Positions 7,388-15,855 of a stretch of DNA of 50,438 bases are shown piece by piece (positions within the stretch are counted from its first letter, which is position 1; every line of letters begins with the position of its first letter). A program made the position numbers and the translations under genes. A model generated the notes under the pieces. It was not told the DNA's origin. It saw only the letters and a program-made list of their open reading frames with translations, and did not search any database. Origin of the DNA: a virus; the IMG/VR virus record IMGVR_UViG_3300005613_000092, positions 1-50,438 of that record; one strand, written 5' to 3'.

Positions 7388-8638
7388 ATGGCCAAAAAGC
7401 AGCGAAAGAAAGCAAAGAAGGCAAAAAGGCGCAACGTACCAGACACTAGGACTGCTGTGAGCAAACACACTGCCGAAGCCGAGCTATTGGCTGCGGCAGT
7501 GCTAAGTGGGCACAAAGCAGGAAAGTTTGCTGAAATGGGTCTGGAATTAAGTCCAGAAGATTATATACCCCAGAAAGGGGATATAGTGGTATGTAAAAAA
7601 TATCTGGCCGGCGGCGAAGGTGTAGTGCGGTCTGTAGACAATGGCCCACGCATAGCTACAGTGTACTGGCCATGCGCCAATGGCTCCACTCCTGTCAGCT
7701 TTGCCAAATTGAAAAAAATGAGTCATGTGAATCTGCGAAAACCAAAACCAAAACCAAAACCAAATAAAGAGGGGGGCTGCGGTATGGCGCGCGGTGCAGA
7801 AGGATCTTGTGAGGGGCAATCTTCCAAGTCTAGGGGTTATATTGACTGTGTTGAAATAAGCCATAACAACAGGCGGACTGATGGCTTCGAACCGCCATTA
7901 GAAGAGTTCACGCTGTCTTCAAAGGAACCTGATCTTGGCGACACAGTGGTAGATAGACGTGACCAGGCAGTAGATCAAGTCAAAGGTGCAGAGCGAGTCA
8001 GAGGTCAGATTACGTTCATTAGCACAGATGGCACAGCCAGTGTTGAATGGGCTGCAGGACCGCACAGCTACGTACACACTAAATACCTAAGAGTGGTTAG
8101 AGATCGTTTGACTATTGGGGAGCAAGAAGACGGCAAAGATCCTGACCCCAACCGTGCCTTCAGGCTGCAAAAGATGAGAACAACAGTTCATTTTGCCGCC
8201 AATAGAGCCATCGAGATGCCGCCAGTAGAATGGAAGTGCACAAGTGTAATTACACACAACCACTGCTCTGATAATATACATGTTCTAGAAGAAGCACCAG
8301 CTTTGCGAACTAGCAAACAAGCAACAATCACTCCAGGACAAAGAATAGCAATCAAAAAAGAATTAGAACGAACAGCCATAAGGCTTTCACAAGAAATCGA
8401 AGAAGCCATTCATAGCGGTGATTTGCCTTTTTCAGAGGCGGTTCATTTAATTGCAGATTTATCCAACAAGCCCACACTTTATATCACACCGCGCCAAGTG
8501 CGTGACATAGAAGCAGGAGAAAGCGAATTAGGGCGGTTAAAGACGCCTAGAAGAGATTTGGAAAGGATGCCTCGTGTAAGAGCCGTCCAAATGTTGGACA
8601 TGCTGCAGGAAGCAGTAAATAGCAGTGAAAGACGATGA
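7388..8638 (+). CDS. NPN-tail protein 3, two SH3/KOW-like repeats
   Basis: 416 aa. Strongly basic start (KKQRKKAKKAKRR), suggesting nucleic-acid contact. Barrel 1 is at about residues 55-115 (GDIVVCKKY, GEGVVRSV, TVYWPCANG). A KPKPKPKP linker follows, then barrel 2 at about 180-240 (GQITFISTDGTASVEWAAG). The family tail DPDPNRAFRLQKM comes near residue 252. A helical C-terminal domain (residues ~300-416) ends in a basic, amphipathic region. Largest member of the family; overlaps the next member by 4 bases. Confidence 0.75.
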   Translation: MAKKQRKKAKKAKRRNVPDTRTAVSKHTAEAELLAAAVLSGHKAGKFAEMGLELSPEDYIPQKGDIVVCKKYLAGGEGVVRSVDNGPRIATVYWPCANGSTPVSFAKLKKMSHVNLRKPKPKPKPNKEGGCGMARGAEGSCEGQSSKSRGYIDCVEISHNNRRTDGFEPPLEEFTLSSKEPDLGDTVVDRRDQAVDQVKGAERVRGQITFISTDGTASVEWAAGPHSYVHTKYLRVVRDRLTIGEQEDGKDPDPNRAFRLQKMRTTVHFAANRAIEMPPVEWKCTSVITHNHCSDNIHVLEEAPALRTSKQATITPGQRIAIKKELERTAIRLSQEIEEAIHSGDLPFSEAVHLIADLSNKPTLYITPRQVRDIEAGESELGRLKTPRRDLERMPRVRAVQMLDMLQEAVNSSERR

Positions 8639-8859
8639 AAGTAGGTGATAAAGCAACGTTGATCAATATGGCAGGTCCTAATTTCACTGGCAGGATTAAA
8701 TACCTCGAATACTGTCCAGAAAATGGCACAGTATCAACTGTCTTCATGGAATGGCCAGGTACAAAATTACAGACTGCGCATTTACCGGATGAAATTGTGA
8801 TTGTCTCGTCATTACAGCCAGATAATCCCAATTACACTTTTAAGCAAAGGAAGCATTAA
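8635..8859 (+). CDS. NPN-tail SH3/KOW-like protein 4 (minimal)
   Basis: 74 aa from ATG 8635 (overlaps the previous stop). One barrel (KVGDKATLIN, GRIKYLEYC, TVFMEWPGTKLQTAHLPDE) and the tail PDNPNYTFKQRKH at the very C-terminus. This shows the tail motif is terminal and does not need a following domain. Confidence 0.75.
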   Translation: MKVGDKATLINMAGPNFTGRIKYLEYCPENGTVSTVFMEWPGTKLQTAHLPDEIVIVSSLQPDNPNYTFKQRKH

Positions 8860-8860
8860 C

Positions 8861-9139
8861 ATGGCGGAACTGCCAGTTCCACAAGAGTACTTGGTTGAAG
8901 GTTTAGAAGTTGCCCATTATGATTATGTTAACAAGTATACTGAAGCCGTAGCATTTAAAACGCCTTCCGGTAGGGAGTTTTCACTTGCTAAAGATATGAT
9001 GGGTATACAGTTTTGCGCGGCTGGCCGCTTATGGCCCAATGGGAAATCATGGCCCTCAATGGAGGCTGCCATTGCGCACTTAAGAGAGCACACGGATGAA
9101 GCTATAGCTTTCTTTGAAGCGCCCGTCCCTGGCCGTTAG
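8861..9139 (+). CDS. Hypothetical 92-aa protein
   Basis: ATG 8861 with caaaggaag upstream. WPNGKSWPSMEAAIAHLREHT resembles C-terminal parts of small phage proteins with a conserved W-P-S-x-x-A motif. Soluble, no Cys pair. Function unknown. Confidence 0.7.
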   Translation: MAELPVPQEYLVEGLEVAHYDYVNKYTEAVAFKTPSGREFSLAKDMMGIQFCAAGRLWPNGKSWPSMEAAIAHLREHTDEAIAFFEAPVPGR

Positions 9140-9262
9140 GAAAGGCCTTTCGGTTTGGCAGATGTTTTGTTCGCCGGAGCCTGTGCTGCGCAAAGTCGGC
9201 AATAACCCATATTTTCATCATCGTGATCCAAAATCGGCCATTGACTGAAAGGGGGTGATATA

Positions 9263-9346
9263 ATGGGATCCTACGCTTCTGAGGTTGGCAGTCGATGCTG
9301 TTCTGCTGGCAGTTTTGGCGGAGTCCTCACTGAATCTAAGTTTTAG
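9263..9346 (+). CDS. 27-aa micro-ORF with strong ribosome site
   Basis: ATG 9263 preceded by gaaagggggtgat, one of the best ribosome sites in this half. The small product is Gly/Ser/Cys rich. It sits in a 248-bp gap with no larger gene and may be a leader peptide for the 9388 gene. Confidence 0.4.
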   Translation: MGSYASEVGSRCCSAGSFGGVLTESKF

Positions 9347-9387
9347 TTTGTGGCAGTGGTAATAACATTAACATAAGGAGGTAGACA

Positions 9388-9768
9388 ATGCCGGTAACTG
9401 AAACATGCGGGTTCTGTGCCCATTATGAACAAATAGAGGGCATCTTTGGTACCTGCAGCAAAAAGAAAGATACCACTTTCAGCTCCAATCCTATATGTGA
9501 AGCATTTGAACATAAACACGGTACTGGTGAAGAGCAAGCCACTCCCAGCCCACTTGATCTTGGAGGCCGCCATGCTATTAATCCAAAGGTGCTTGCGTTT
9601 ATGGGAATGGCCCTGCCGCCTGGTTTTATGCCGCAGCACGTCCACCCGCATCAGCAGGAAGCTGTTAAGGAACCGGAGGAATGGATAAATCCTGTAGTCA
9701 GGCGGAAACATACTCCCCGAAAAGTCATCAATCTTGCAGAGGAAGCGGCAAAAAGGAATAAAAAGTAA
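9388..9768 (+). CDS. Cys-rich small protein (CGFC-type)
   Basis: 126 aa with strong aaggagg site. Residues 6-35 carry ETCGFCAHYEQ, GTCSKK and PICEAF. This CxxC...C...C pattern is seen in small bacterial and phage metal- or cluster-binding proteins. The rest is Pro/His-rich, then basic (NLAEEAAKRNKK). Function unknown. Confidence 0.75.
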   Translation: MPVTETCGFCAHYEQIEGIFGTCSKKKDTTFSSNPICEAFEHKHGTGEEQATPSPLDLGGRHAINPKVLAFMGMALPPGFMPQHVHPHQQEAVKEPEEWINPVVRRKHTPRKVINLAEEAAKRNKK

Positions 9769-9805
9769 ATGATCTCTATGGATGGGGAGAAAGGGCAGCC
9801 AGCCA

Positions 9806-10219
9806 ATGATAATTGACTTATTTAAGCTAATGCGGAACCAAAAGGCGTTAGGCGGCAAACCGTGCAGGAAGAACCAGCGCGTTGAACTAGTGACCAAAAG
9901 GTTTGAACCAAGCGCCTCCAACCCAAGAAGAAGCACTATTTACGCATGCGAAGGTGTTGTCGAATATATATCCAAGGGTGCAGTGCAGGTCATGTGGGAC
10001 AATGGTCAAAGGAATGGTTATGAGCCAGTCGATTTAATGGTATGTGATTTCCCCTTTGTTGCCAATCCGCGCGGATTTTACCCTGATTTTAAAGAAAATA
10101 ATCCAAATCTCACATTCAAAAAGGTAAAAGCATATTATGGTATGAATATGCTTAATGATCTCTCAAGCGCCGGTGAATTCTTTGCTGGCAGTTCAATTAC
10201 AGCTTTGGAGGGCAGTTGA
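9806..10219 (+). CDS. NPN-tail SH3/KOW-like protein 5
   Basis: 137 aa from ATG 9806; ATG 9782 is an in-frame alternative with no clear ribosome site. One barrel: ACEGVVEYISKGAVQVMWDN then GQRNGYEPVDLMV, very close in pattern to the first family member. The tail is KENNPNLTFKKVKAYYGM. Short helical end. Confidence 0.75.
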   Translation: MIIDLFKLMRNQKALGGKPCRKNQRVELVTKRFEPSASNPRRSTIYACEGVVEYISKGAVQVMWDNGQRNGYEPVDLMVCDFPFVANPRGFYPDFKENNPNLTFKKVKAYYGMNMLNDLSSAGEFFAGSSITALEGS

Positions 10220-10229
10220 AGGAGCAATC

Positions 10230-10421
10230 ATGCATCGCTGCTGTGAATATTGTGGGTACAACTTTTTGATGATATTTGAAACGGAGAAGTGTGTGTTACT
10301 CTGTTGGGAACATCGTCAAGCATATCAAAAGGGAAAATTAGATGGCATCGGTATTCTGGAGGACAGAGAACGAAAAAGTCGCCGCCACTCCGTCGAACAG
10401 GGTGGGACCCACTCGCGGTAA
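10230..10421 (+). CDS. Small zinc-finger-like protein
   Basis: 63 aa from ATG 10230 with gaaggagc. HRCCEYCGYNF and CVLLCWEH give four Cys/His ligands for a compact zinc site. The C-terminus is basic. Overlaps the next gene by 80 bases in another frame, so the far C-terminal part is uncertain. Confidence 0.6.
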   Translation: MHRCCEYCGYNFLMIFETEKCVLLCWEHRQAYQKGKLDGIGILEDRERKSRRHSVEQGGTHSR

Positions 10422-11163
10422 AGCGCATGAGAAGAGAAAATTAAGGTGGAAAGAAGGTGACAGAGTGTGTCTGCCGGCAAGCGCTTCATATAAACCAAGT
10501 CGGCTTAATCCAAAAAAAGGCAGCACTTTTGCGTGTTACGGCTGTGTACAAAGAGACCCTGCTTTTCAAGTTGTGGTCAAGTGGGACAATGGCTACAAGA
10601 ATGTATACAAAGCTGAAGAATTGAGCAGATCTGAATATTTTGCGCATTATTTTGGAGAGACGTGCGAAGAGGGGCACCCGTCGAGATGCAGAGAAAAAGA
10701 ATTGGAAGCACTAAACACCTCACACCTCAAGTTCCAGCAAGGCGAATTGGTCTTCTTAAAACCCGGTTTTCACCCCCCAACACTGGGAAATCCTTGTTTA
10801 GGGTCTACACACCAGTGTCCAGGCGAAGTATGTGAAGTGAAAGAGCGAGGCAGGGGGCAACTGACCAAAGTAAGGTGGCATAACGGTATGTACAACAGTT
10901 ACGGCTATCGCTCGGATCACAGTGAAAACGAATGTGCATTGGTTTCAGCTGAAAACAAAGATCTACTCAGAGAAACAATCCGTGAAAACCCCAACATAGC
11001 TTTCAAACTGGCAAAGATTGTTGTGGGGGAAGTAACCGATTATTTTGGGATAGGCAGCATCATCGGCAATCTTTTGGAAATAGGCCCCAAACCGTCTGGC
11101 GGGTATAGGGCAGAATACTTCAAGGTGGAGGATTCAGATGCAGATTTTTATGACGACTTCTAA
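10342..11163 (+). CDS. NPN-tail protein 6, two SH3/KOW-like repeats
   Basis: 273 aa from ATG 10342 (aaaaggg upstream). Barrel 1 (about residues 38-95) holds CYGCVQRDPAFQVVVKWDNG; barrel 2 (about 125-205) holds GEVCEVKERGRGQLTKVRWHNG. The tail is RENPNIAFKLAKIVV, followed by a YFGIGSIIG segment. Like the 7388 protein it shows the barrel can be duplicated within one chain. Confidence 0.75.
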   Translation: MASVFWRTENEKVAATPSNRVGPTRGKAHEKRKLRWKEGDRVCLPASASYKPSRLNPKKGSTFACYGCVQRDPAFQVVVKWDNGYKNVYKAEELSRSEYFAHYFGETCEEGHPSRCREKELEALNTSHLKFQQGELVFLKPGFHPPTLGNPCLGSTHQCPGEVCEVKERGRGQLTKVRWHNGMYNSYGYRSDHSENECALVSAENKDLLRETIRENPNIAFKLAKIVVGEVTDYFGIGSIIGNLLEIGPKPSGGYRAEYFKVEDSDADFYDDF

Positions 11164-11178
11164 ATAAGGAGGGAACGC

Positions 11179-11511
11179 ATGAAGTTGAAATGGTGTTTTT
11201 GTACATCGCTTGGAGTGTTTGAATCTCCATTCGAGAACGAATTACCGCCACAACCAAACTCTATTGTAACTATGGACGACGAGACGTATGAAGCATTTAA
11301 AGCATGGGTGCTGAAGAGATTGCCTGAAAATTACCTTGACTCTAACGGCATTCATGACACCTGGCTGTACGTCGCCGGCAAGTATTACATGGAGGGCACC
11401 ATTAAGCTTATGTGCCGCTCCATGACAACATCCGCGTGGGAAGCCATGTTGGGCTTAAATTCCAAAGGTATAGGAAGAAGGGAGGTGGTGGATAAACAGG
11501 TGCAGAAATGA
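11179..11511 (+). CDS. Hypothetical 110-aa protein
   Basis: ATG 11179 with aaggaggg. Soluble alpha-rich protein (MDDETYEAFKAWVLKRLPE); no recognised motif. Leads into the membrane-protein cluster. Confidence 0.7.
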   Translation: MKLKWCFCTSLGVFESPFENELPPQPNSIVTMDDETYEAFKAWVLKRLPENYLDSNGIHDTWLYVAGKYYMEGTIKLMCRSMTTSAWEAMLGLNSKGIGRREVVDKQVQK

Positions 11512-11551
11512 TAATTCTAACAAACAACCAATTACTTTACGGAGGTGCAGC

Positions 11552-11665
11552 ATGAGTGGAGCAACCGGCAACAAGAAGTGGTACGTTCTTGGCGGGGAGG
11601 TAATAGTAATAATAATATTAGTGTTAGGCATGCTGGCAGAACTATTTATAAAGGCGATAGGATAA
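11552..11665 (+). CDS. 37-aa single-pass membrane peptide
   Basis: ATG 11552 with cggaggtg. Residues 15-37 are a clean hydrophobic helix (VIVIIILVLGMLAELFI). Its stop overlaps the next ATG (taATG), so the two are coupled. Small membrane peptides of this type in phages can be holin-like or superinfection factors; no specific assignment. Confidence 0.6.
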   Translation: MSGATGNKKWYVLGGEVIVIIILVLGMLAELFIKAIG

Positions 11666-11970
11666 TGGAAGAATTTAATGCGTTGTATTACATACTCTGT
11701 ATTTTAGGCTTGTTACTAGGGAGAATACGCCGTTCCTTTTTGGCTCTGTGCATTATTTCTATTCTTTGCGTTGTTAGTGCAGGGGAAATGATGGACATTT
11801 GCTGGTTTAAAGTACCGATTTATTTTATCATCTTCAATAAAGTACTGCAAATAGGACAAGTGTACGCCATACTTGAGAAGACAGGTAAATTGACAAGAGT
11901 GGACGAGCATGCGCTTTTATACTTTATGGCCATGTACGGTGCAATATTTGTATTGCTATTATTATCATAG
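11665..11970 (+). CDS. Small polytopic membrane protein
   Basis: 101 aa from ATG 11665, coupled to the preceding stop. Three hydrophobic segments: ALYYILCILGLLLG, FLALCIISILCVVSAG, and a C-terminal MAMYGAIFVLLLLS. No motif recognised. Confidence 0.65.
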   Translation: MEEFNALYYILCILGLLLGRIRRSFLALCIISILCVVSAGEMMDICWFKVPIYFIIFNKVLQIGQVYAILEKTGKLTRVDEHALLYFMAMYGAIFVLLLLS

Positions 11971-11978
11971 GAAATAAT

Positions 11979-12272
11979 ATGGGCTTAAAAGACAAGATTT
12001 TAGACTTTGTACACCTCTGTGTGTATGTGGGAGCGATAGCAGGTATATTTGCTCTACTGTTCAGCGCATATGCTGCTTCTATCATTCTCCTATGCACAGC
12101 GTGGGGACTTAACGCTCATTTCAAAAGATGGTGTTTAGGGTTCTATAAGGACGGGAGGGAGATGGCTGCCACCATCCATATTTACTCCGAAAAACCTAAA
12201 GACTGGCAAAAACAAGAGGAAGCGATAGAAGTCGAATGGGAATTAATTGGAACCTCTGAGGAGAACAGATGA
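11979..12272 (+). CDS. Membrane protein with cytosolic tail
   Basis: 97 aa from ATG 11979. Two close hydrophobic segments (residues ~10-45), then a polar, acidic C-terminal tail (IHIYSEKPKDWQKQEEAIEV). Unknown family. Confidence 0.65.
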   Translation: MGLKDKILDFVHLCVYVGAIAGIFALLFSAYAASIILLCTAWGLNAHFKRWCLGFYKDGREMAATIHIYSEKPKDWQKQEEAIEVEWELIGTSEENR

Positions 12273-12273
12273 C

Positions 12274-12723
12274 ATGTTTGCAAAAATTATGACTAACATA
12301 ATACCCTGGGTCTATAGCAATGGGGATAACTATTATCGTAAATACAGCGGTTACAACGGGGGTGCATACAACTACAACTACGGACATAATGTGGAACCAG
12401 ACGTAGCCTGGTTAATATTCGTCATGTGGATCCTGTTGATCGGATTTCTCATTTGGTTCTTACACAGATATTGGGATGAAATAGTGGCTTATTATTATAA
12501 ATGGCATGAAAGAGGCAGGGTTAAATCTGTTACCGTTGACCTTTACGGCAACGTTTCAAATCTTGAAAAAATGGAACAGCTTACTGAAGATGTAAATGCC
12601 ATTCTAGCAGGTCAAAGGCTGCCCCAGATAAGTAGGGCTCATAAACTCAGTGCTGAGAATATTATAGGAATATCGGTTATACCCGGCGAATTTTCCCTCC
12701 TATATACAATATGGTACAAATGA
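12274..12723 (+). CDS. Membrane protein, YTIWYK family copy 1
   Basis: 149 aa from ATG 12274 with gaggaga. Gly/Tyr/Asn-rich N-terminus (YSGYNGGAYNYNYG), one membrane helix (AWLIFVMWILLIGFLIWFL), and a soluble C-terminal domain ending SLLYTIWYK. The C-terminal domain order (VTVDLYG..., ...IIGISVIPG, TIWYK) parallels the next gene. Confidence 0.7.
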   Translation: MFAKIMTNIIPWVYSNGDNYYRKYSGYNGGAYNYNYGHNVEPDVAWLIFVMWILLIGFLIWFLHRYWDEIVAYYYKWHERGRVKSVTVDLYGNVSNLEKMEQLTEDVNAILAGQRLPQISRAHKLSAENIIGISVIPGEFSLLYTIWYK

Positions 12724-12731
12724 GGTAAATA

Positions 12732-13139
12732 ATGAGAGAACTTTTTGAAGCGTTAATGCAATGGTCGCTTATCGTTGCAGTCTATAGCTTTGTTATGACG
12801 GCTTCGTTTTGGACGATATATATTCTTGCTAAGCCGATTACGCAGTGGTTTGTTGAACGGCGCATCAGAAGAGAAGCAAGAGATTTGTATAGCTATACAG
12901 TGTGGATAAAAGGCGCCTGTTTGACAACAAGCTCAATAACCGCCGTCCGTAAAATCATTAACAAAAAGGTCACCGACCGTGCCAGTGACCTCGACCTTAA
13001 AGAGATTATAAGCATCACCCACTCGCCCCACGCCAAAGGGCACCAATTTACAGTATGGTACAAAAAGAAAAAGTACCCCCGACAGTGGCCCTGGTATGAC
13101 AACTTTTTTTATGGCATACCATATAATTTTAACAGATAA
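12732..13139 (+). CDS. Membrane protein, YTIWYK family copy 2
   Basis: 135 aa from ATG 12732. N-terminal membrane helix (SLIVAVYSFVMTASFWTIYI). The soluble domain contains YTVWIKG, EIISITHSP and HQFTVWYKKKK, matching the layout of the preceding protein, so the pair looks like a tandem duplication. Function unknown. Confidence 0.7.
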   Translation: MRELFEALMQWSLIVAVYSFVMTASFWTIYILAKPITQWFVERRIRREARDLYSYTVWIKGACLTTSSITAVRKIINKKVTDRASDLDLKEIISITHSPHAKGHQFTVWYKKKKYPRQWPWYDNFFYGIPYNFNR

Positions 13140-13153
13140 TAGGAGGGATGAAA

Positions 13154-13825
13154 ATGGCCAACAAGATTATCACACGGAACATGCTGGACGTCGCAACACA
13201 TGTAAGGACAGGCACAGGACATTATGTCTTAAAGTCGGCATTGCGGAAAGTCGACGGAAGGTGCGTAAAATCCGGCTGGGCTGTCACATCAGCTGCCGTA
13301 ACATTATGCGGCTGCATCAGACACCAGCGTGCATCTACCCTGCTGCGTATTGTGACGCCTGCTGCTGCAACATGCGCTAAGTGTATTAGTGCACTTAAGA
13401 AACACGAAGAAGCAGCATTGGCGGCTGCAAAGGTGGAAGAAGTTAAGATGCTCAAGACCAATGATGGCAAGATCTTCCCTCTTGATGCAAGGACAGCTGC
13501 GCTTGAACATGAGAATGCTCTAACTGCAGCAGGGAAAAAGAAAGAGTTCGTCGCCGACGTTGAGAGGACGCTGTTTACTGATGGTAATCTTTTTGACGAG
13601 GAATTGATAGAAGCCTTTGAGGAAAGTATTGCTGAAGCCATCGCAAACAATCTTGAATTTGGCGATATAAGACTCGATGGGTTTCTTGGATTTTTCCACG
13701 AAATGCTCAGCAAACATGGTGCTGCGATCAGAAACATGATAATCCTATACCAAAAGATACACGGATCTTTCCGCCTATGCCGTGATTCAATGTTGGATCA
13801 GGAAAATGGCGGCCTCTATCTATAA
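13154..13825 (+). CDS. Hypothetical protein with Cys-rich N-terminus
   Basis: 223 aa; ATG 13154 gives correct spacing to taggaggg whereas ATG 13148 is too close. Several Cys near the N-terminus (LCGCIRHQ, ATCAKC) may bind metal. The rest is helical and acidic (FDEELIEAFEESIAEAIANN). No family recognised. Confidence 0.7.
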   Translation: MANKIITRNMLDVATHVRTGTGHYVLKSALRKVDGRCVKSGWAVTSAAVTLCGCIRHQRASTLLRIVTPAAATCAKCISALKKHEEAALAAAKVEEVKMLKTNDGKIFPLDARTAALEHENALTAAGKKKEFVADVERTLFTDGNLFDEELIEAFEESIAEAIANNLEFGDIRLDGFLGFFHEMLSKHGAAIRNMIILYQKIHGSFRLCRDSMLDQENGGLYL

Positions 13826-13836
13826 AGGAGACCATT

Positions 13837-14139
13837 GTGAATTCTATGAGCAAGTATTTTAAAACCCAAATGTCTGCATATGTGTCGCCAGTTGCCCGTG
13901 ATAAACTCTTTGCAAGAGTTGTTCCCCAGATGTGCGTTGACAATGACATTTGCCCGGCTTGTGGTTCTGATTTGGACGTGTATGATGACCTGAAAGGTAT
14001 ATTCATGCATGCACATGCCAAAGATCGTATATGCAAACAATGCGGTATATTGTATAAAGGGGGAGATGTTGCCATTCAACGACGAAATACCAAGTCCAAA
14101 GCCTTTATTCAACAAGGAATTGTTGGAGAAGGATCTTAA
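13837..14139 (+). CDS. Zinc-ribbon protein
   Basis: 100 aa from GTG 13837, seven bases after aaggag. DICPACGSD and RICKQCGILYKGG form a classic zinc ribbon. Overlaps the next gene by 74 bases. Confidence 0.65.
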   Translation: MNSMSKYFKTQMSAYVSPVARDKLFARVVPQMCVDNDICPACGSDLDVYDDLKGIFMHAHAKDRICKQCGILYKGGDVAIQRRNTKSKAFIQQGIVGEGS

Positions 14140-14515
14140 AAAGGGCGTTAAACGGATCATGGTCGGAAGTGGAGTCAATGGCATCTTCATAGATATAAGC
14201 GCCAAAGGTATCGCTATAAATGGATATCAAGAAGGCTCTACTAAGGATGTCCTATATGCCAATGTCCGCACCCCTATCGAAATCACGTGGACTGATCTCG
14301 AAAAAATGAAAGTTGCCGCCACGACTAAGCCAAAAAGAAGGAAATCGAAAATGAAGAAGGAGGGAAGCGCTCCCTACTATGTGGAAGAAAAATTGGACAA
14401 AGAATATATAGACGGACTGCCTGTTGTGACAATGAACAATAAAAAGTATTTATTAGACCCAGACAGAAGGGAGCGCAGACCTTGCGATGATCCGGCAAAA
14501 GTGTATAAATACTAG
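14066..14515 (+). CDS. Hypothetical basic protein
   Basis: 149 aa; ATG 14066 sits close behind aaagggggag, inside the end of the previous gene. Beta-rich start (RIMVGSGVNGIFIDISAKGI), then a very basic stretch (TKPKRRKSKMKKE). Not recognised. Confidence 0.65.
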   Translation: MLPFNDEIPSPKPLFNKELLEKDLKKGVKRIMVGSGVNGIFIDISAKGIAINGYQEGSTKDVLYANVRTPIEITWTDLEKMKVAATTKPKRRKSKMKKEGSAPYYVEEKLDKEYIDGLPVVTMNNKKYLLDPDRRERRPCDDPAKVYKY

Positions 14516-14523
14516 GAGAGACC

Positions 14524-15117
14524 ATGCCAATTAAGATGAAATCCAACAGCCCGCAAGTTAAAACTATAATGGTATATGGCAAAAGCGAGATAGTGCGCGA
14601 AATAGCATTATTTGGAAACTTGCACAGAGCTGACATTAATAGGGGCGTTCCATATTTGGTATGTAGGGTAAAATGCATCGACGAAGCAGTAACTCTCATC
14701 GCTTTATTAATGAGGGAAGCGTTCACTACCCCCGGCAGCTTTTATTACTCCAGAAAAACCGAAAAGCTGTTTGTGTGCTGCGAACATTTAGGCTTTGATT
14801 CTGAATACCTGAAAAAAGTATACTTGCGGCTCATTCGCAGACACATGGAGAATAGTCTTCTAAAACATCTTACAGTTGATGAAAGAGGTGACCCTCTATT
14901 CCGCAAATCTTCCACAGGGACACAGCTTGATGACAACTCGGAGGATTTTCACAAAAACAGAGACTTCCCATTTAACGTCGATATTGGCCGTCCGCTTGGC
15001 CCTAAAGACAGCCATGAGCGCAAAGGACTCGAACACCAAGATGTTATCCGGTCTATAGCTCTTTCCCAAGCGTTCGATATGGCTGTAGTAAATCCATCCG
15101 ACATGGAGACTGAGTAA
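14524..15117 (+). CDS. Hypothetical protein
   Basis: 197 aa from ATG 14524 with aggagag. Alpha/beta pattern in the first 120 residues, polar tail afterwards. No motif recognised. Confidence 0.7.
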   Translation: MPIKMKSNSPQVKTIMVYGKSEIVREIALFGNLHRADINRGVPYLVCRVKCIDEAVTLIALLMREAFTTPGSFYYSRKTEKLFVCCEHLGFDSEYLKKVYLRLIRRHMENSLLKHLTVDERGDPLFRKSSTGTQLDDNSEDFHKNRDFPFNVDIGRPLGPKDSHERKGLEHQDVIRSIALSQAFDMAVVNPSDMETE

Positions 15118-15119
15118 AA

Positions 15120-15389
15120 ATGTCTGAAAGAGAACGCGAACTGCAACCAGGCTGTACACAGCCACCAAATAGAAATATGGAGGATGCCCTGGTCGAGTAT
15201 GCGGTAAACGCAGCTTCCGAGCTGGAAGAAATGATCGACTTGTTCAGACTGGCGCAAAATGCCTACAAACGGTCAGCAGAGGCGGGTCAGTCCGGCGATA
15301 GGAAGGAAATGGATCGTCTAAGAGGCATCGGCACTGGCCACTTGTTCCACGCCGAAAAACTATGGGGAGGTAAAAGTGATCCATATTAG
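15120..15389 (+). CDS. Hypothetical helical protein
   Basis: 89 aa from ATG 15120, two bases after the previous stop. Mostly one long helix (EDALVEYAVNAASELEEMID). Overlaps the macro-domain gene by 14 bases, so likely cotranslated with it. Confidence 0.65.
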   Translation: MSERERELQPGCTQPPNRNMEDALVEYAVNAASELEEMIDLFRLAQNAYKRSAEAGQSGDRKEMDRLRGIGTGHLFHAEKLWGGKSDPY

Positions 15390-15828
15390 AGGTAACATCT
15401 TGCATGTCACCAGGGGTATAATATGCCATCAAGTGAACGCCAAAGGTGTAATGAGCTCCAGCTTGGCTCTTCGAATTAAACAAAAGTGGCCAGCTGTGTT
15501 CACAGATTATAGCTTGCAGCACCGCGAAAAATGCCTGACGGTGGGGACAATCATTTTTACCAACATCATCCCAGGTGATTACAAACTGCAGGTGGCCAGC
15601 ATGTGCGCCCAACATGATTATGGCACAGGATACAATAAAGTCTATATTGACTATGAAGCTTTTGAGGAATGTCTGAAGAAGCTGCAAAGGTGGCACACGT
15701 CCTGCATTGGAGGAAAATTGCCGATTTACTTCCCTTTCAAGATAGGGTGTGGGCTGGCAGGCGGTGATTGGACAGTAATACAGCCAATGATAGAGAAATA
15801 CTTCCCAAACGCCATAATAATGAAATAA
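15376..15828 (+). CDS. Macro-domain (ADP-ribose processing) protein
   Basis: 150 aa from GTG 15376 with ggggaggt. The macro-domain opening is clear: GNILHVTRGIICHQVNAKGV (the usual G-D-I/L ... H-x-V-N-x-x-G) and MSSSLALRIKQKWP. A VASMCAQHDYGTG segment and the KIGCGLAGGDW loop (G-x-G-x-x-G) follow. Length equals a stand-alone macro domain. Known members bind or hydrolyse ADP-ribose derivatives, including ADP-ribosylated nucleic acid or protein and Appr-1''-p. In a phage it could reverse host ADP-ribosylation defence or recycle NAD products; that role is inference. Confidence 0.88.
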   Translation: MIHIRGNILHVTRGIICHQVNAKGVMSSSLALRIKQKWPAVFTDYSLQHREKCLTVGTIIFTNIIPGDYKLQVASMCAQHDYGTGYNKVYIDYEAFEECLKKLQRWHTSCIGGKLPIYFPFKIGCGLAGGDWTVIQPMIEKYFPNAIIMK

Positions 15829-15855
15829 TACTGCAATAATAGAAAAGGTATAAAG

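Noticed and set aside
9343-9936. 197-aa - strand frame
   Set aside because: Shadow of the Cys-rich gene at 9388, which has a strong ribosome site; no protein-like pattern.
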